From Parendozoicomonas haliclonae (GTDB lineage Bacteria > Pseudomonadota > Gammaproteobacteria > Pseudomonadales > Endozoicomonadaceae): 64,000 nt of DNA. The position numbers were made by a program, and so were the translations under genes. Positions 43,798-52,100 of the stretch are shown here, piece by piece. The notes beneath the pieces were generated by a model. That model was not told the origin of the DNA. It did no database searches and saw nothing but the letters and a program-made list of their open reading frames with translations. Every line of letters begins with the position of its first letter. Positions within the stretch are counted from its first letter, which is position 1. The DNA lies in the NCBI RefSeq assembly GCF_900174585.1, contig NZ_FWPT01000004.1, forward strand, positions 186,001-250,000, in the 5' to 3' direction.

Positions 43798-44538
43798 ATG
43801 ACTGAAACCAAGACTCTCGACGAGAACCAGCTGCCTGATAACACTGATCAGGAGCAGGATTCCGCTCACCATCGCAAGATCAAAAGCTTTGTGCTGCGTG
43901 CCGGGCGCATGACTACAGGTCAGCAGAAAGGCTGGGACGTTATCTTCCCCAAGCAGGGTTTGAGACTGGAAGACGGTCTGCTGGACCTTGAGACGACCTT
44001 TGGCCGCAAAGCTCCACTGGTTGTGGAAATTGGTTTCGGTATGGGCCTGTCGCTGGTTGAAATGGCTGGCAACGAACAAGACAAGAACTTTATCGGTATC
44101 GAAGTTCATCGCCCGGGCGTTGGCAGCCTGATGAACGAATCCGATAAGGCTGGCTTGAGCAACCTTCGCGCATTTTGTGATGACGCGGTAGAAGTTCTGG
44201 CTCGCTGCATTCCGGACAACAGCATTGACCGTATGCAGATTTACTTCCCGGATCCATGGCACAAGAAGCGTCACAACAAGCGTCGTCTTGTTCAGCCAGA
44301 GTTTGTTGCTGCCATCCTGCCTAAGCTGAAGCAGGGCGGTGTTCTGCACTTGGCAACAGACTGGGAAAACTATGCCGAACAGATGATGGAAGTGATGTCT
44401 GCCGCTGAAGGTTATAAGAACCAGGCTGGCGACCAGAACTATTCTCCACGCCCTGATTATCGACCAATTACCAAGTTTGAAAAACGCGGCGAGCGGCTTG
44501 GACACGGTGTTTGGGATCTGCTGTTTGAGAAAGTCTGA
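43798..44538 (+). CDS. trmB: tRNA (guanine-N7-)-methyltransferase
   Basis: This SAM-dependent enzyme makes m7G46 in the tRNA variable loop. It has 246 residues. The SAM-binding motif [16 protein letters not shown] is near residue 80, and [13 protein letters not shown] follows. The family-specific [15 protein letters not shown] is near 150. The N-terminus is an acidic extension of about 25 residues ([18 protein letters not shown]) ahead of the usual RSFVLRxGRMT-like start of the fold. It has its own promoter candidate and a strong terminator. Confidence 0.95.
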   Translation: MTETKTLDENQLPDNTDQEQDSAHHRKIKSFVLRAGRMTTGQQKGWDVIFPKQGLRLEDGLLDLETTFGRKAPLVVEIGFGMGLSLVEMAGNEQDKNFIGIEVHRPGVGSLMNESDKAGLSNLRAFCDDAVEVLARCIPDNSIDRMQIYFPDPWHKKRHNKRRLVQPEFVAAILPKLKQGGVLHLATDWENYAEQMMEVMSAAEGYKNQAGDQNYSPRPDYRPITKFEKRGERLGHGVWDLLFEKV

Positions 44539-44559
44539 CTTCTCAGAATTGCTTAAACG

Positions 44560-44586
44560 ATGCCTGGCTTATGCCGGGCATTTTTT
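44560..44586 (+). terminator. Intrinsic terminator after trmB
   Basis: ATGCCTGGC and GCCGGGCAT form a 9-bp stem with one G·T pair and a TTAT loop. It is followed by TTTTTTAT, 21 bp after the trmB stop. Confidence 0.85.
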
Positions 44587-44664
44587 ATGCGCGCAAATAA
44601 CCAAAACGACAATGAGCTTTATCGGACTGAAAATAGTGGAAGCAGGGAAAATGTCTTTTGCGGG

Positions 44665-44757
44665 GATAAAAAAAAGCCTGGTACCTAAGCAGAGGGGGGA
44701 GGAGGGTGGTACCAGGCTTACTATTACAACCAGAAGTCAGGGAGTAATGAAAAAGCA
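44665..44757 (-). ncRNA. Possible small RNA with strong terminator
   Basis: On the minus strand a perfect 12-bp stem (AAGCCTGGTACC/GGTACCAGGCTT, 44674–44719) with a 22-nt C/T-rich loop is followed at once by eight T residues. This is a complete intrinsic terminator with no protein gene before it on that strand. A TATCAT -10-like hexamer lies at 44764–44769 and would give a transcript of about 90 nt. The -35 is poor. The transcript, its ends and any targets are inferred; the terminator is directly visible. Confidence 0.45.
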
Positions 44758-44858
44758 AGACGAATGATAAACTTTCATAGAACTCGCAAAATCCGTACAT
44801 TCACTCTACAAGTTGTCGCGATTACCTAAACATGCCAACAAACCAACAGGCATACCAC

Positions 44859-45440
44859 ATGAAGCGTACAGGCGTTTTCGGTTCAGCCTTTAATCCTCCC
44901 ACTCGAGGCCACCTTGATGTACTTCGGCAGGCCGCCCCGCGCTTCGATAAAATTTTGTTGCTGCCCAGTGTAGCCCATGCCTTTAACAAGGAAACAATTC
45001 CTCTGCAAAAACGTCTCGAGCTTCTTGAGGCATTCTGCAGAGATGTTGAAGAGTTACCTTGCAAGCTTGAAATTTCCACACTGGAGGAAGAGATTCTTGC
45101 CAGTCAACCTGACTCTCCCGTTTATACGTGGTCAGTGTTGAATACTCTAAGCAACCAGGAACCAGCGACAGAATTCACCTTTATTCGCGGGCCGGATAAT
45201 GCAGCTCAGGAAACCTGGCAGCGCTTTTATCGTTATCAGGACATTGAACGACGCTGGTCCATTTTCACCGCGGATGAATCCGTCAGCGCGCGCAGCAGTT
45301 ATGTGAGAGAGTTACTGTGCCAACCCGAACCTGAGCTAAACCTGTTGCAAAAATGGCTGACGCCATCTGTAATGGCAATGATTCTGGAGCAACGCCTCTA
45401 CCAAGCAAACGCCTCAATCAAACGAAAGCATGAACGATAA
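44859..45440 (+). CDS. NMN/NaMN adenylyltransferase-like nucleotidyltransferase
   Basis: This 193-residue protein of the HxGH nucleotidyltransferase superfamily makes dinucleotides such as NAD from mononucleotides. The N-terminus GVFGSAFNPPTRGHLDVL contains the motif (T-R-G-H in place of H-x-G-H). ARSSYVREL near residue 150 stands for the second phosphate-binding motif (ISSTxIR in NadD). An ATG at 44832 could add nine residues, but AGGC precedes the ATG at 44859 and the domain begins there. It overlaps the Nudix ADP-ribose pyrophosphatase by 11 bp, which supports a role in NAD turnover. The exact substrate is not certain. Confidence 0.78.
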   Translation: MKRTGVFGSAFNPPTRGHLDVLRQAAPRFDKILLLPSVAHAFNKETIPLQKRLELLEAFCRDVEELPCKLEISTLEEEILASQPDSPVYTWSVLNTLSNQEPATEFTFIRGPDNAAQETWQRFYRYQDIERRWSIFTADESVSARSSYVRELLCQPEPELNLLQKWLTPSVMAMILEQRLYQANASIKRKHER

Positions 45441-46032
45441 CAGCAAACTGTCTTTCACTATCGAGCGGGAGGAACCTCTCTACAAAGGTTTCTTTAACGC
45501 AGCCCGTTACTTCTTCCGTCATAGCCTGTTTCGGGGCGGTGAGAGCAGTCTGGTTGCCCGAGAGGCTTTTATTCGCACACCCGCCGCCGCTGCTCTGCTT
45601 TATGACCCTGTACTCGACAATGTCGTTCTAGTTGAGCAGTTCCGGGTCGGACCGATGATTGAACAGGATTATCCGTGGATGCTGGAAGTCGTAGCCGGCA
45701 TTGCTGAGCCGGGCGAGAAGCCAGAAGACGTGGTTATGCGCGAGGCTGTCGAGGAGTCTGGTTGCCATATCACCCAGCTGCTACCTATACATTCTTTCTA
45801 CCCTTCTCCCGGCGCCTGTAATGAAGTGATTCATCTGTTCTGCGGCTTGATAAACAGTAAAGGTGCGGGTGGCATCCATGGATTGGATGAAGAACAGGAA
45901 GATATCAAGGTTCACGTTATCCCGGCCCAGCAAGCATTGGACATGCTCACCGCTGGCAAGATCAATAACGCCACCACAATAATCGCTCTGCAATGGCTGC
46001 AGAACTATCGAACCTCGGAGCAAACGGCCTGA
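45430..46032 (+). CDS. nudF: ADP-ribose pyrophosphatase (Nudix)
   Basis: This enzyme hydrolyses ADP-ribose to AMP and ribose-5-phosphate, removing a reactive NAD breakdown product. It has 200 residues. The full Nudix box is present (GIAEPGEKPEDVVMREAVEE, then SG, residues about 90–111). The N-terminal domain KGFFNAARYFFRHSLFRGG is typical of NudF. FYPSPGACNEVIHLF, after the box, is the ADP-ribose-specific loop with the Pro about 15 residues downstream. It overlaps the nucleotidyltransferase gene by 11 bp. Gammaproteobacteria often keep nudF next to tolC; here tolC follows on the other strand. Confidence 0.92.
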   Translation: MNDNSKLSFTIEREEPLYKGFFNAARYFFRHSLFRGGESSLVAREAFIRTPAAAALLYDPVLDNVVLVEQFRVGPMIEQDYPWMLEVVAGIAEPGEKPEDVVMREAVEESGCHITQLLPIHSFYPSPGACNEVIHLFCGLINSKGAGGIHGLDEEQEDIKVHVIPAQQALDMLTAGKINNATTIIALQWLQNYRTSEQTA

Positions 46033-46036
46033 CACC

Positions 46037-46549
46037 ATGAACAAGTTCTACAACCTCATTCTACTTGTGTTCATCAGCGTACTGGCCGGTTGCAGCTCGA
46101 TTCCTTATGAGGATGGCTATCCGAAAGAAAACCGCTGGGCGGTTCTGCCTGTGCAGTCTCTTCAATCTCCAGATATCGGCGTTCAGACTGAACGCATGCT
46201 GAAGGTTCTGCTGGCTTCCAGAGGCATCGCTCATGTTGCTCTGCCACCGGAAACAGAACTTCAGGGTGATAACGCTCTGCTGCAGGGTGCTCAACGGTTG
46301 AGCAATGCGGAATCCTGGGCTCAGCAACATAATATTCAGCTGGGAATGACCGGTGTTATCGATTTCGTTAAGACCGATTCTCGCGACCGTTTTCTGATCG
46401 GAATAACCTTGCAGGTTATCGATATCAAGACAGGCGAGCACTTGTGGGCAGTTTCTGGGCAGGGTGAAGGTAAACCCGGTGAAGATCGCTACACAGTTAC
46501 CCGCAATCTTCTGACAGCCTTGCTGAACGGGCTTCCCCTGAAGCAATAG
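46037..46549 (+). CDS. Putative lipoprotein, LpoB/CsgG-like fold
   Basis: This 170-residue exported lipoprotein has a signal peptide (residues 1–18) ending in the lipobox LAGC, with Ser-Ser after the Cys, so outer-membrane sorting is expected. The mature part (RWAVLPVQSLQSPDIGVQTERML, then GVIDFVKTDSRDRFLIGITLQV) resembles the alpha/beta fold of CsgG and LpoB-like lipoproteins. This is a pattern-level judgement. It begins 4 bp after nudF and is probably in the same operon. No specific function is assigned. Confidence 0.75.
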   Translation: MNKFYNLILLVFISVLAGCSSIPYEDGYPKENRWAVLPVQSLQSPDIGVQTERMLKVLLASRGIAHVALPPETELQGDNALLQGAQRLSNAESWAQQHNIQLGMTGVIDFVKTDSRDRFLIGITLQVIDIKTGEHLWAVSGQGEGKPGEDRYTVTRNLLTALLNGLPLKQ

Positions 46550-46566
46550 CGATCAACGCCAACTCT

Positions 46567-46606
46567 CTGTGGCTGCTAGATTGAAAGAAATCAGCAGCAG
46601 CCACAG
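46567..46606 (+). promoter_or_regulatory. Hairpin ending at the Shine-Dalgarno of the next gene
   Basis: CTGTGGCTGCT (46567–46577) and AGCAGCCACAG (46596–46606) form a perfect 11-bp stem with an 18-nt loop. The last bases of the stem overlap the AGGAG of the gene starting at 46616, so the fold may restrict its translation. It may also mark the lipoprotein transcript's end, although no T-run follows. Confidence 0.5.
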
Positions 46607-46615
46607 GAGATTCTT

Positions 46616-46963
46616 ATGCTTTATGGGTTCAGGGATGAATCAGGCAATCTTGTCGCGATTGGAGAGGCACAAGTGTCTCCAGAGTGGCAACCGATCGATG
46701 AAGTTTCTGACGAAACCAGAGCCTTTCTTGCCCGCCAGCAAGCTTCCCAGATAGAAGCCAATGCCCTTCAGGATTCTGACCTGCAATTTATTCGGGTGTT
46801 GGATGACGTGATTGAACTTTTGATAGAGAAGCAGATGATTCAGTTTACCGAGCTTCCGCAACCTGCTCAGGACAAGCTCTTGAAACGGAGATGGTATCGC
46901 CAACAGCTACGGGGCGATGACGACACCACCCATCTTATTGATCCTCAGGAAGGGTTGCTCTGA
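46616..46963 (+). CDS. Conserved small protein labelled 'tryptophan synthase beta-like'
   Basis: This 115-residue soluble protein belongs to a small family usually labelled 'tryptophan synthase subunit beta like' in Pseudomonas relatives. It has no PLP-enzyme domain, so the label is misleading. The central DLQFIRVLDDVIELLIEKQM and TELPQPAQDKLLKRRWYR are the conserved part. AGGAG lies seven bases before the ATG, and an 11-bp hairpin covers the Shine-Dalgarno. The last 29 bases overlap the 3' end of the convergent tolC-like gene. Function unknown. Confidence 0.8.
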   Translation: MLYGFRDESGNLVAIGEAQVSPEWQPIDEVSDETRAFLARQQASQIEANALQDSDLQFIRVLDDVIELLIEKQMIQFTELPQPAQDKLLKRRWYRQQLRGDDDTTHLIDPQEGLL

Positions 46964-48311
46964 AGTTCATCTCAGCCTGCAAGACCATAGGCAGATCCAC
47001 ATTCATACTCTCCAGAAGCTGACCTGTGGCCTGCAGAATGCGGTAACGGGAAAAAAGCTCTTCATGTACAGTCTGAATAAAGTCCCGCTGGGACTGAAAC
47101 AGCTCATTTTCGGTATCCAGAAGATCCAACAATGAACGCTTGCCCAGCCGGAACTGCTGCTGGTAAGCCTTGGCAACTTCCCGACTCGCAGTGATATGCT
47201 CCTCCAGATACTGAACTTGGCCATCCAAGTAAATAAAAGCATCCCAGGCCAACCTTAAGTCCCGGGTAATATTACGGTAGCTTAGCTCCCTTGAGGCTCT
47301 GGCCTCTTCAATCCTCCAGGCAGCCTCACGACGGCGAGCCTGATCAGCTCCACCGTTGTAGATGTTGTAGGAAAAATTCAGCATCGCGCTGAGTGTATCG
47401 TTTCGTCCATCCGAGGCTGGAATGTCCGAGCGGATATCACTCCAGCTCTGCCCAACCTCGATATCCAGCTGGGGCAGGAAATTACTCTTGGTCGCATCCG
47501 CCTGTGCTTCGTACGTTTTGATATCGTAACTAGCGGCCTGAATCGTTGGGTTGTTCTGCCCGGCCATAGCCATGGCTTCGTCGAGTGAAACTGGCAGCAG
47601 CGTACTGTCCACCATTGGCATCATCAGATTCAGCGGCTTGCGGTTGACGATACTGAAATACTCACTGCGGCTGTTGGAGAGTGTATTGATCGCAGTGATC
47701 AGATTGGCGCTGGCTCGCGCTCTCCGGCTACGAATCTGCTCAAGGTCAGAGCTTCTGGACAGGCCGCTGTCGGCTCTCTGGAAAATCTGATCGTAGATCT
47801 CATCATGGACAGCCAGGTTCTCTCGAGCCAGCTCCACCAGCTGTTCAGAGCGAATCACCTTCAGGTAAACCTCAGCGACCTTGAGAGCCACACTTTCAGC
47901 TCGGGCGTGCATCATCATGGAGCGGGATTGGGTATCCATCTCCGCACCTTCCACCCGGTTGCTGGTACGAAAACCATCGAACAACATCTGCTTCAGGGAG
48001 ATGCTGGTTTCCCCGACCCGGTCTGTGGTTTTGCTGTTCCCGCTGCTCAAACGGCTGTGCTTACGCTGCCAGCCCAAACGCCCGCTGACACCCAGCTTGG
48101 GGAGATAACCGGCCCTCTCAATATCCACCTGCTCTTCACTGGCCCGAAGCTGGTTGATGCTGATCAGAACCTCGGGATTAGTCTCGATGGTGTAGGCAAT
48201 CGTTTCCTGAAGGCTGTTGGCTGAAGAAGATGACGATAATGAAAGTGCACCGACCAAGGCCAGAGTGGAGCAGGCGCTCAGGCTCGATAGTAAGGAAAAG
48301 CAGCGTCCCAT
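46935..48311 (-). CDS. TolC-family outer-membrane channel of a type I secretion system
   Basis: This 458-residue protein forms the outer-membrane tunnel of the exporter encoded upstream on this strand. The signal peptide covers about residues 1–31 (hydrophobic LSACSTLALVGALSLSSSS, then ANS). Two OEP repeats of long helices and beta strands follow, with IAYTIETNPEVL and, in the second half, RLGKRSLLDLLDTENELFQSQ, typical of TolC/LapE/AggA. The frame extends 18 codons upstream, but the ATG at 48309–48311 has GAGGG behind it and begins a proper signal peptide. The distance from canonical tolC and the location next to lapB/lapC-like genes suggest a dedicated LapE-type channel. Confidence 0.92.
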   Translation of the reverse strand: MGRCFSLLSSLSACSTLALVGALSLSSSSSANSLQETIAYTIETNPEVLISINQLRASEEQVDIERAGYLPKLGVSGRLGWQRKHSRLSSGNSKTTDRVGETSISLKQMLFDGFRTSNRVEGAEMDTQSRSMMMHARAESVALKVAEVYLKVIRSEQLVELARENLAVHDEIYDQIFQRADSGLSRSSDLEQIRSRRARASANLITAINTLSNSRSEYFSIVNRKPLNLMMPMVDSTLLPVSLDEAMAMAGQNNPTIQAASYDIKTYEAQADATKSNFLPQLDIEVGQSWSDIRSDIPASDGRNDTLSAMLNFSYNIYNGGADQARRREAAWRIEEARASRELSYRNITRDLRLAWDAFIYLDGQVQYLEEHITASREVAKAYQQQFRLGKRSLLDLLDTENELFQSQRDFIQTVHEELFSRYRILQATGQLLESMNVDLPMVLQAEMNFRATLPEDQ

Positions 48312-48439
48312 CCCTGGACCCTCTTGGTAGACAGCATCCGGAGCCATAATGGCTAATGATTCCATACCCGGGTACGTCTACGGGCACGACAACTAATAGC
48401 GTTATCGACGGTTCCTGCCTTTGAGTTTAGAGGTTGCTA

Positions 48440-49048
48440 TCAAGGCTGAGAGGAAATTCCTCCTGGGCGGGTTTTGTGAGCCCCGGCTGTCGGCCAATTC
48501 TCGACCCAACTGTCCTGCTGCTCAAAGCAGGGTAGAGGCACCATCCACTCTGGGCTTCTTACGCGAGATGGGTACAGCCGCCCATCAAGATGATCCAACT
48601 CATGCTGAACAACCCGCGCCATAAAACCATCCAGTTCCTTTTCTTTTGGTTGACCGTTTCTATCCAGCCCAATCAGGCGAATGGCTTCCGGCCGCTCCAC
48701 CCAACCTCGAAAGCCTGGAACCGAGAGGCAGCCTTCCCAGGTCCAGACCTTTTCTTCACTCGCCCAGACAATTTCAGGGTTAATCCAGCACTCAACAGGA
48801 TGAGCATCCGCATCCGGGTATCGAGGGTTCTTGGCGGGAATCCCAAAGGTGATAACGCGGGCAGCCCAACCGAGCTGAGGAGCGGCAATGCCAACGCCAT
48901 TCATGGTCAACTGGCTAGCTTTCAGAATCTCCAGATTGTGCTGAAAGGTTTCAGAGGTCAGGTCATCAGGACTGACCGACGGCTGAATCTGGAAGAGGAG
49001 TGGATGACCAACCAGAACAATATCCGGGTTCTCAGATAAGCGCTCCAT
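48440..49048 (-). CDS. def: Peptide deformylase
   Basis: This metalloenzyme removes the formyl group from the first Met of new proteins. All three motifs are intact: GVGIAAPQLG (51–60), EGCLSVPG (105–112, metal-ligand Cys) and HELDH (149–153, two His ligands and catalytic Glu). The 202 residues are longer than E. coli Def (169) because of a C-terminal extension ending in THKTRPGG-like sequence. It is encoded 60 bp after the 1388-residue adhesin and 128 bp before the tolC-like gene, on the same strand, so it sits inside the secretion locus. It is probably a second deformylase; the usual def-fmt pair is not in the window. Confidence 0.93.
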   Translation of the reverse strand: MERLSENPDIVLVGHPLLFQIQPSVSPDDLTSETFQHNLEILKASQLTMNGVGIAAPQLGWAARVITFGIPAKNPRYPDADAHPVECWINPEIVWASEEKVWTWEGCLSVPGFRGWVERPEAIRLIGLDRNGQPKEKELDGFMARVVQHELDHLDGRLYPSRVRSPEWMVPLPCFEQQDSWVENWPTAGAHKTRPGGISSQP

Positions 49049-49108
49049 AAGAGCTCCCTGCCATTAAAATTTCGTATTCTGGGCAAGGATTATAGGCTTT
49101 CAGCCCTC

Positions 49109-52100
49109 TCATGTTAGCAGATTGCCATTATCCGTAAGCTGATTAGTGAGCTGAGTAACATCGGTCGTGCCGAAGGATGAAGACAGATCCACATTATCCA
49201 GCACGATATTTTGGACAACAGGCCCACCAGCAGTAGTGCTCACGCCAATCGTTGTGTTGCCATCAGCAAAGCTGAATGAAAGGAACTCATCTAGAGTACT
49301 CTCTGCTGTGTCGGGCAGTAACTCTCTCAGGTCGAGTACATCGCCCAGACGACCAGCTGAGAAGTCGGTAATCGTATCAATAGCCGGTGAGGACGATGTT
49401 CCAACATCCGCACCTCGCCAAACATAGAAGTCTGAACCACTGCCGCCTGTCATGGTGTCGTTACCGGCTCCACCAATAAATTCATCGATATTGGTCCAGG
49501 TGTCCGACGAACCTGTGAGCGTATCATCCCCTGAAGTTCCGGTACGGGTATGGTCAATGCCTGCCAGGGTTGTGTGGATAGCTGAGGTGGATGTCCAGCT
49601 GGAGGTTGTAGCGCCATTGCTGTCATATTCACTGACCGTGGCAGAAATACCCATATGCTGCCCCCAAGCCTGAGAGCCGTTAATTGTTGCAAGGGTCAGG
49701 CCAGCACTGGCCGCATCAAAGCTATCCAGCCCTGCATTGGTTCCAGGTGTGGCTCGCCAGACAAACTCAGACGAATTGCTGGTGTTGCCGGTAATGGTGC
49801 CGTTATCTGTAAGCACAGACGGCACATTGAATGTTGATCCGTTAACACCTGAGATTACGATCTCTGTGATCTTGTCGCTGTCATTCTGAGTGGTGATGGT
49901 GAAATCAATGGGGATTGTAGAACTGGAGGCATCAACACTCGTCATGACATTGTAATTGGAGAAGGTTGCAGCATCTGTAGTCACAACTTCACTACTGCCA
50001 TTCACAAACACGGTCAGGATGCTTTGGGTTGATCCTCCCGTTGTGCTTGCGGTGTAGACAAAACGATCGGTTCCGGTTTCCTCACTGGCCAGATTATTTG
50101 TGGCTTCCAGGCTGTTATCCAATGTGTAGATGTAGCTGCCATCCGTTTGCATGATCAGCGTGCCATATGTTCCCTGGATCGTAGCTCCGCCATTACTCAC
50201 AGTCGATGATGTACCATCCGGCAAAGCAACTGTGGTCACGCCTGTTGTACCGGTGTCGTTGGTGAGAACATTACCGGCCATAGATGTACCGGAGGAAGCT
50301 GAGTCTTCAATCTTTGCAGCTCCAGTCACTGGAGCACGACTGGACACCAGGCCTGTAGTTGTATCGATGGTGACCGTTTCCCCACCCGTGTAGGACCAGA
50401 CAACACCGCGAAGCTCTCCGTTGACCGAGGTGATACCATGGAGGGAACCAGCATCGGAAGCATTGGGAAGAGGCGTTGCGGTAAAGCCAGAGTTCGAGGG
50501 CTCGATGCGGACAAACTGGTAAATGCTTTGACCATTGGTGTAGGTATAGGCCTGTGTATACAAAGCCCCATCATGCCAGACCAAGTCGCCCCAATTATTT
50601 TCAAAGCCACTCACACCACCAAGATCAGTTGCTGCACCGGTTGATGGGTTCAGTGTGTAAATATGTCCATCATATTTTGCCGCATAGATAGTGCCATCAG
50701 GCGCCACTGTTAAACCAATAAACGACATGCTATCCGTAACGCCGTGCGCACCAACGAGCGTCAGCGCCTGTGTGGAAGGGTCGAGTGTGTAAAGATTGGT
50801 GCTGTCAGTGACATACAACGTGCCGTCAGGTCCCATTGCCAATGTTTTCCTTGATGCACTGCTTCCTGTTATGGCCCCGAGGCGATGAGAGACTCCGGAT
50901 TCAGTATCTACGACCGCAAGATAATCCTGCCCACCTGTTTCATCGAGCATATAGACAGCACTGGCTGAAAAACCGGACTCTGTCACTGTCAGGGTGTCTG
51001 CATTTGCGGAGCCATCAGCAATAACATTCACGGTAAGATTTGCGGTGGAGGTTGTTGTACCGTCGCTGACTGTATATGTGAAGGTGTCAGTACCACCATT
51101 AGCGGCACTGTTGAGAGGCGTGTAAGAATACGTGCCATTTGCTGCGATCACCAGCGTTCCATAAGTGCCGGTAATGCTGGTTGTACCCGATGCAGCGACA
51201 TCCGTTGTCCCTACCCTGGTGACAGTCAGAGAGTCGCCTTCCGCATCACGGTCATTGCCAAGTAGTCCCTGCCCGGCAACGCTGTTTATTGCAGCCGATT
51301 GATCGGACATAACCGACAACACATCATCAACCGCGACAGGTGAAATATTGGATGGCGTGGAAACTGTTAGGGTAAGAGTTGAAGAGGATGTGCCGCCGGC
51401 TGAATCTGTGGCCGTATAGTTAAAGATTTCCGTAGCTGAGGTATTGCCACTGTGAAGCAGACTGACTTCCTGCTCATTCAGTGCCCGGTTATAGACCCGC
51501 ACCTCATCAATCTTGCCGTTAAAATTAAATGCTCCGGTTTGCTCACCATCGTGAAAAAGGTTGCCATCACCACTGCCTCCAAGACGGATATCACTGGCAT
51601 GGCTGGCAACAGCTTGCGCATTGCTGATCTCTCCAATGCTTGCACCATCCAACCATGCTTCCATCGTGTTGGTCGAAGCATCTAAAGACAAGACAATACT
51701 ATGCCACTGACTGGTATCAAGATTGGAAATATCAGTGCTGAAGTAATGTCCGGTCCAGCCCGTACTACTGCTATAAGCTCCGGCATATAAAGTATTGCTC
51801 TGGATATAAATTATAAAGCCGTTGGTCGTACCACCTTCTTCATAGATGACCTGACGGTCAGACAGACTTGTTGCTGAATCCGGCTGGAAGAACAGGCTGA
51901 TAGTTCTGGCTGAGATATCGGAAGTGGGGGTATTAATCTCTACAGAGTCTGCAAAAGAAACATAATCTCCGGTGCCATCCAGCTGGAGAGCATTCCCCGT
52001 CCGACCACCGCTTACAATACTGGCATTGTTATTCAGCGTTCCGGTATCGGTAACACTGTCCATGATGGACGAATCCTGAACACTGGCAGAGCCCACACTT

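Noticed and set aside
44477-44767. A 96-codon plus-strand frame after trmB
   Set aside because: It starts inside trmB in another frame and reads through the trmB terminator and the later hairpin.
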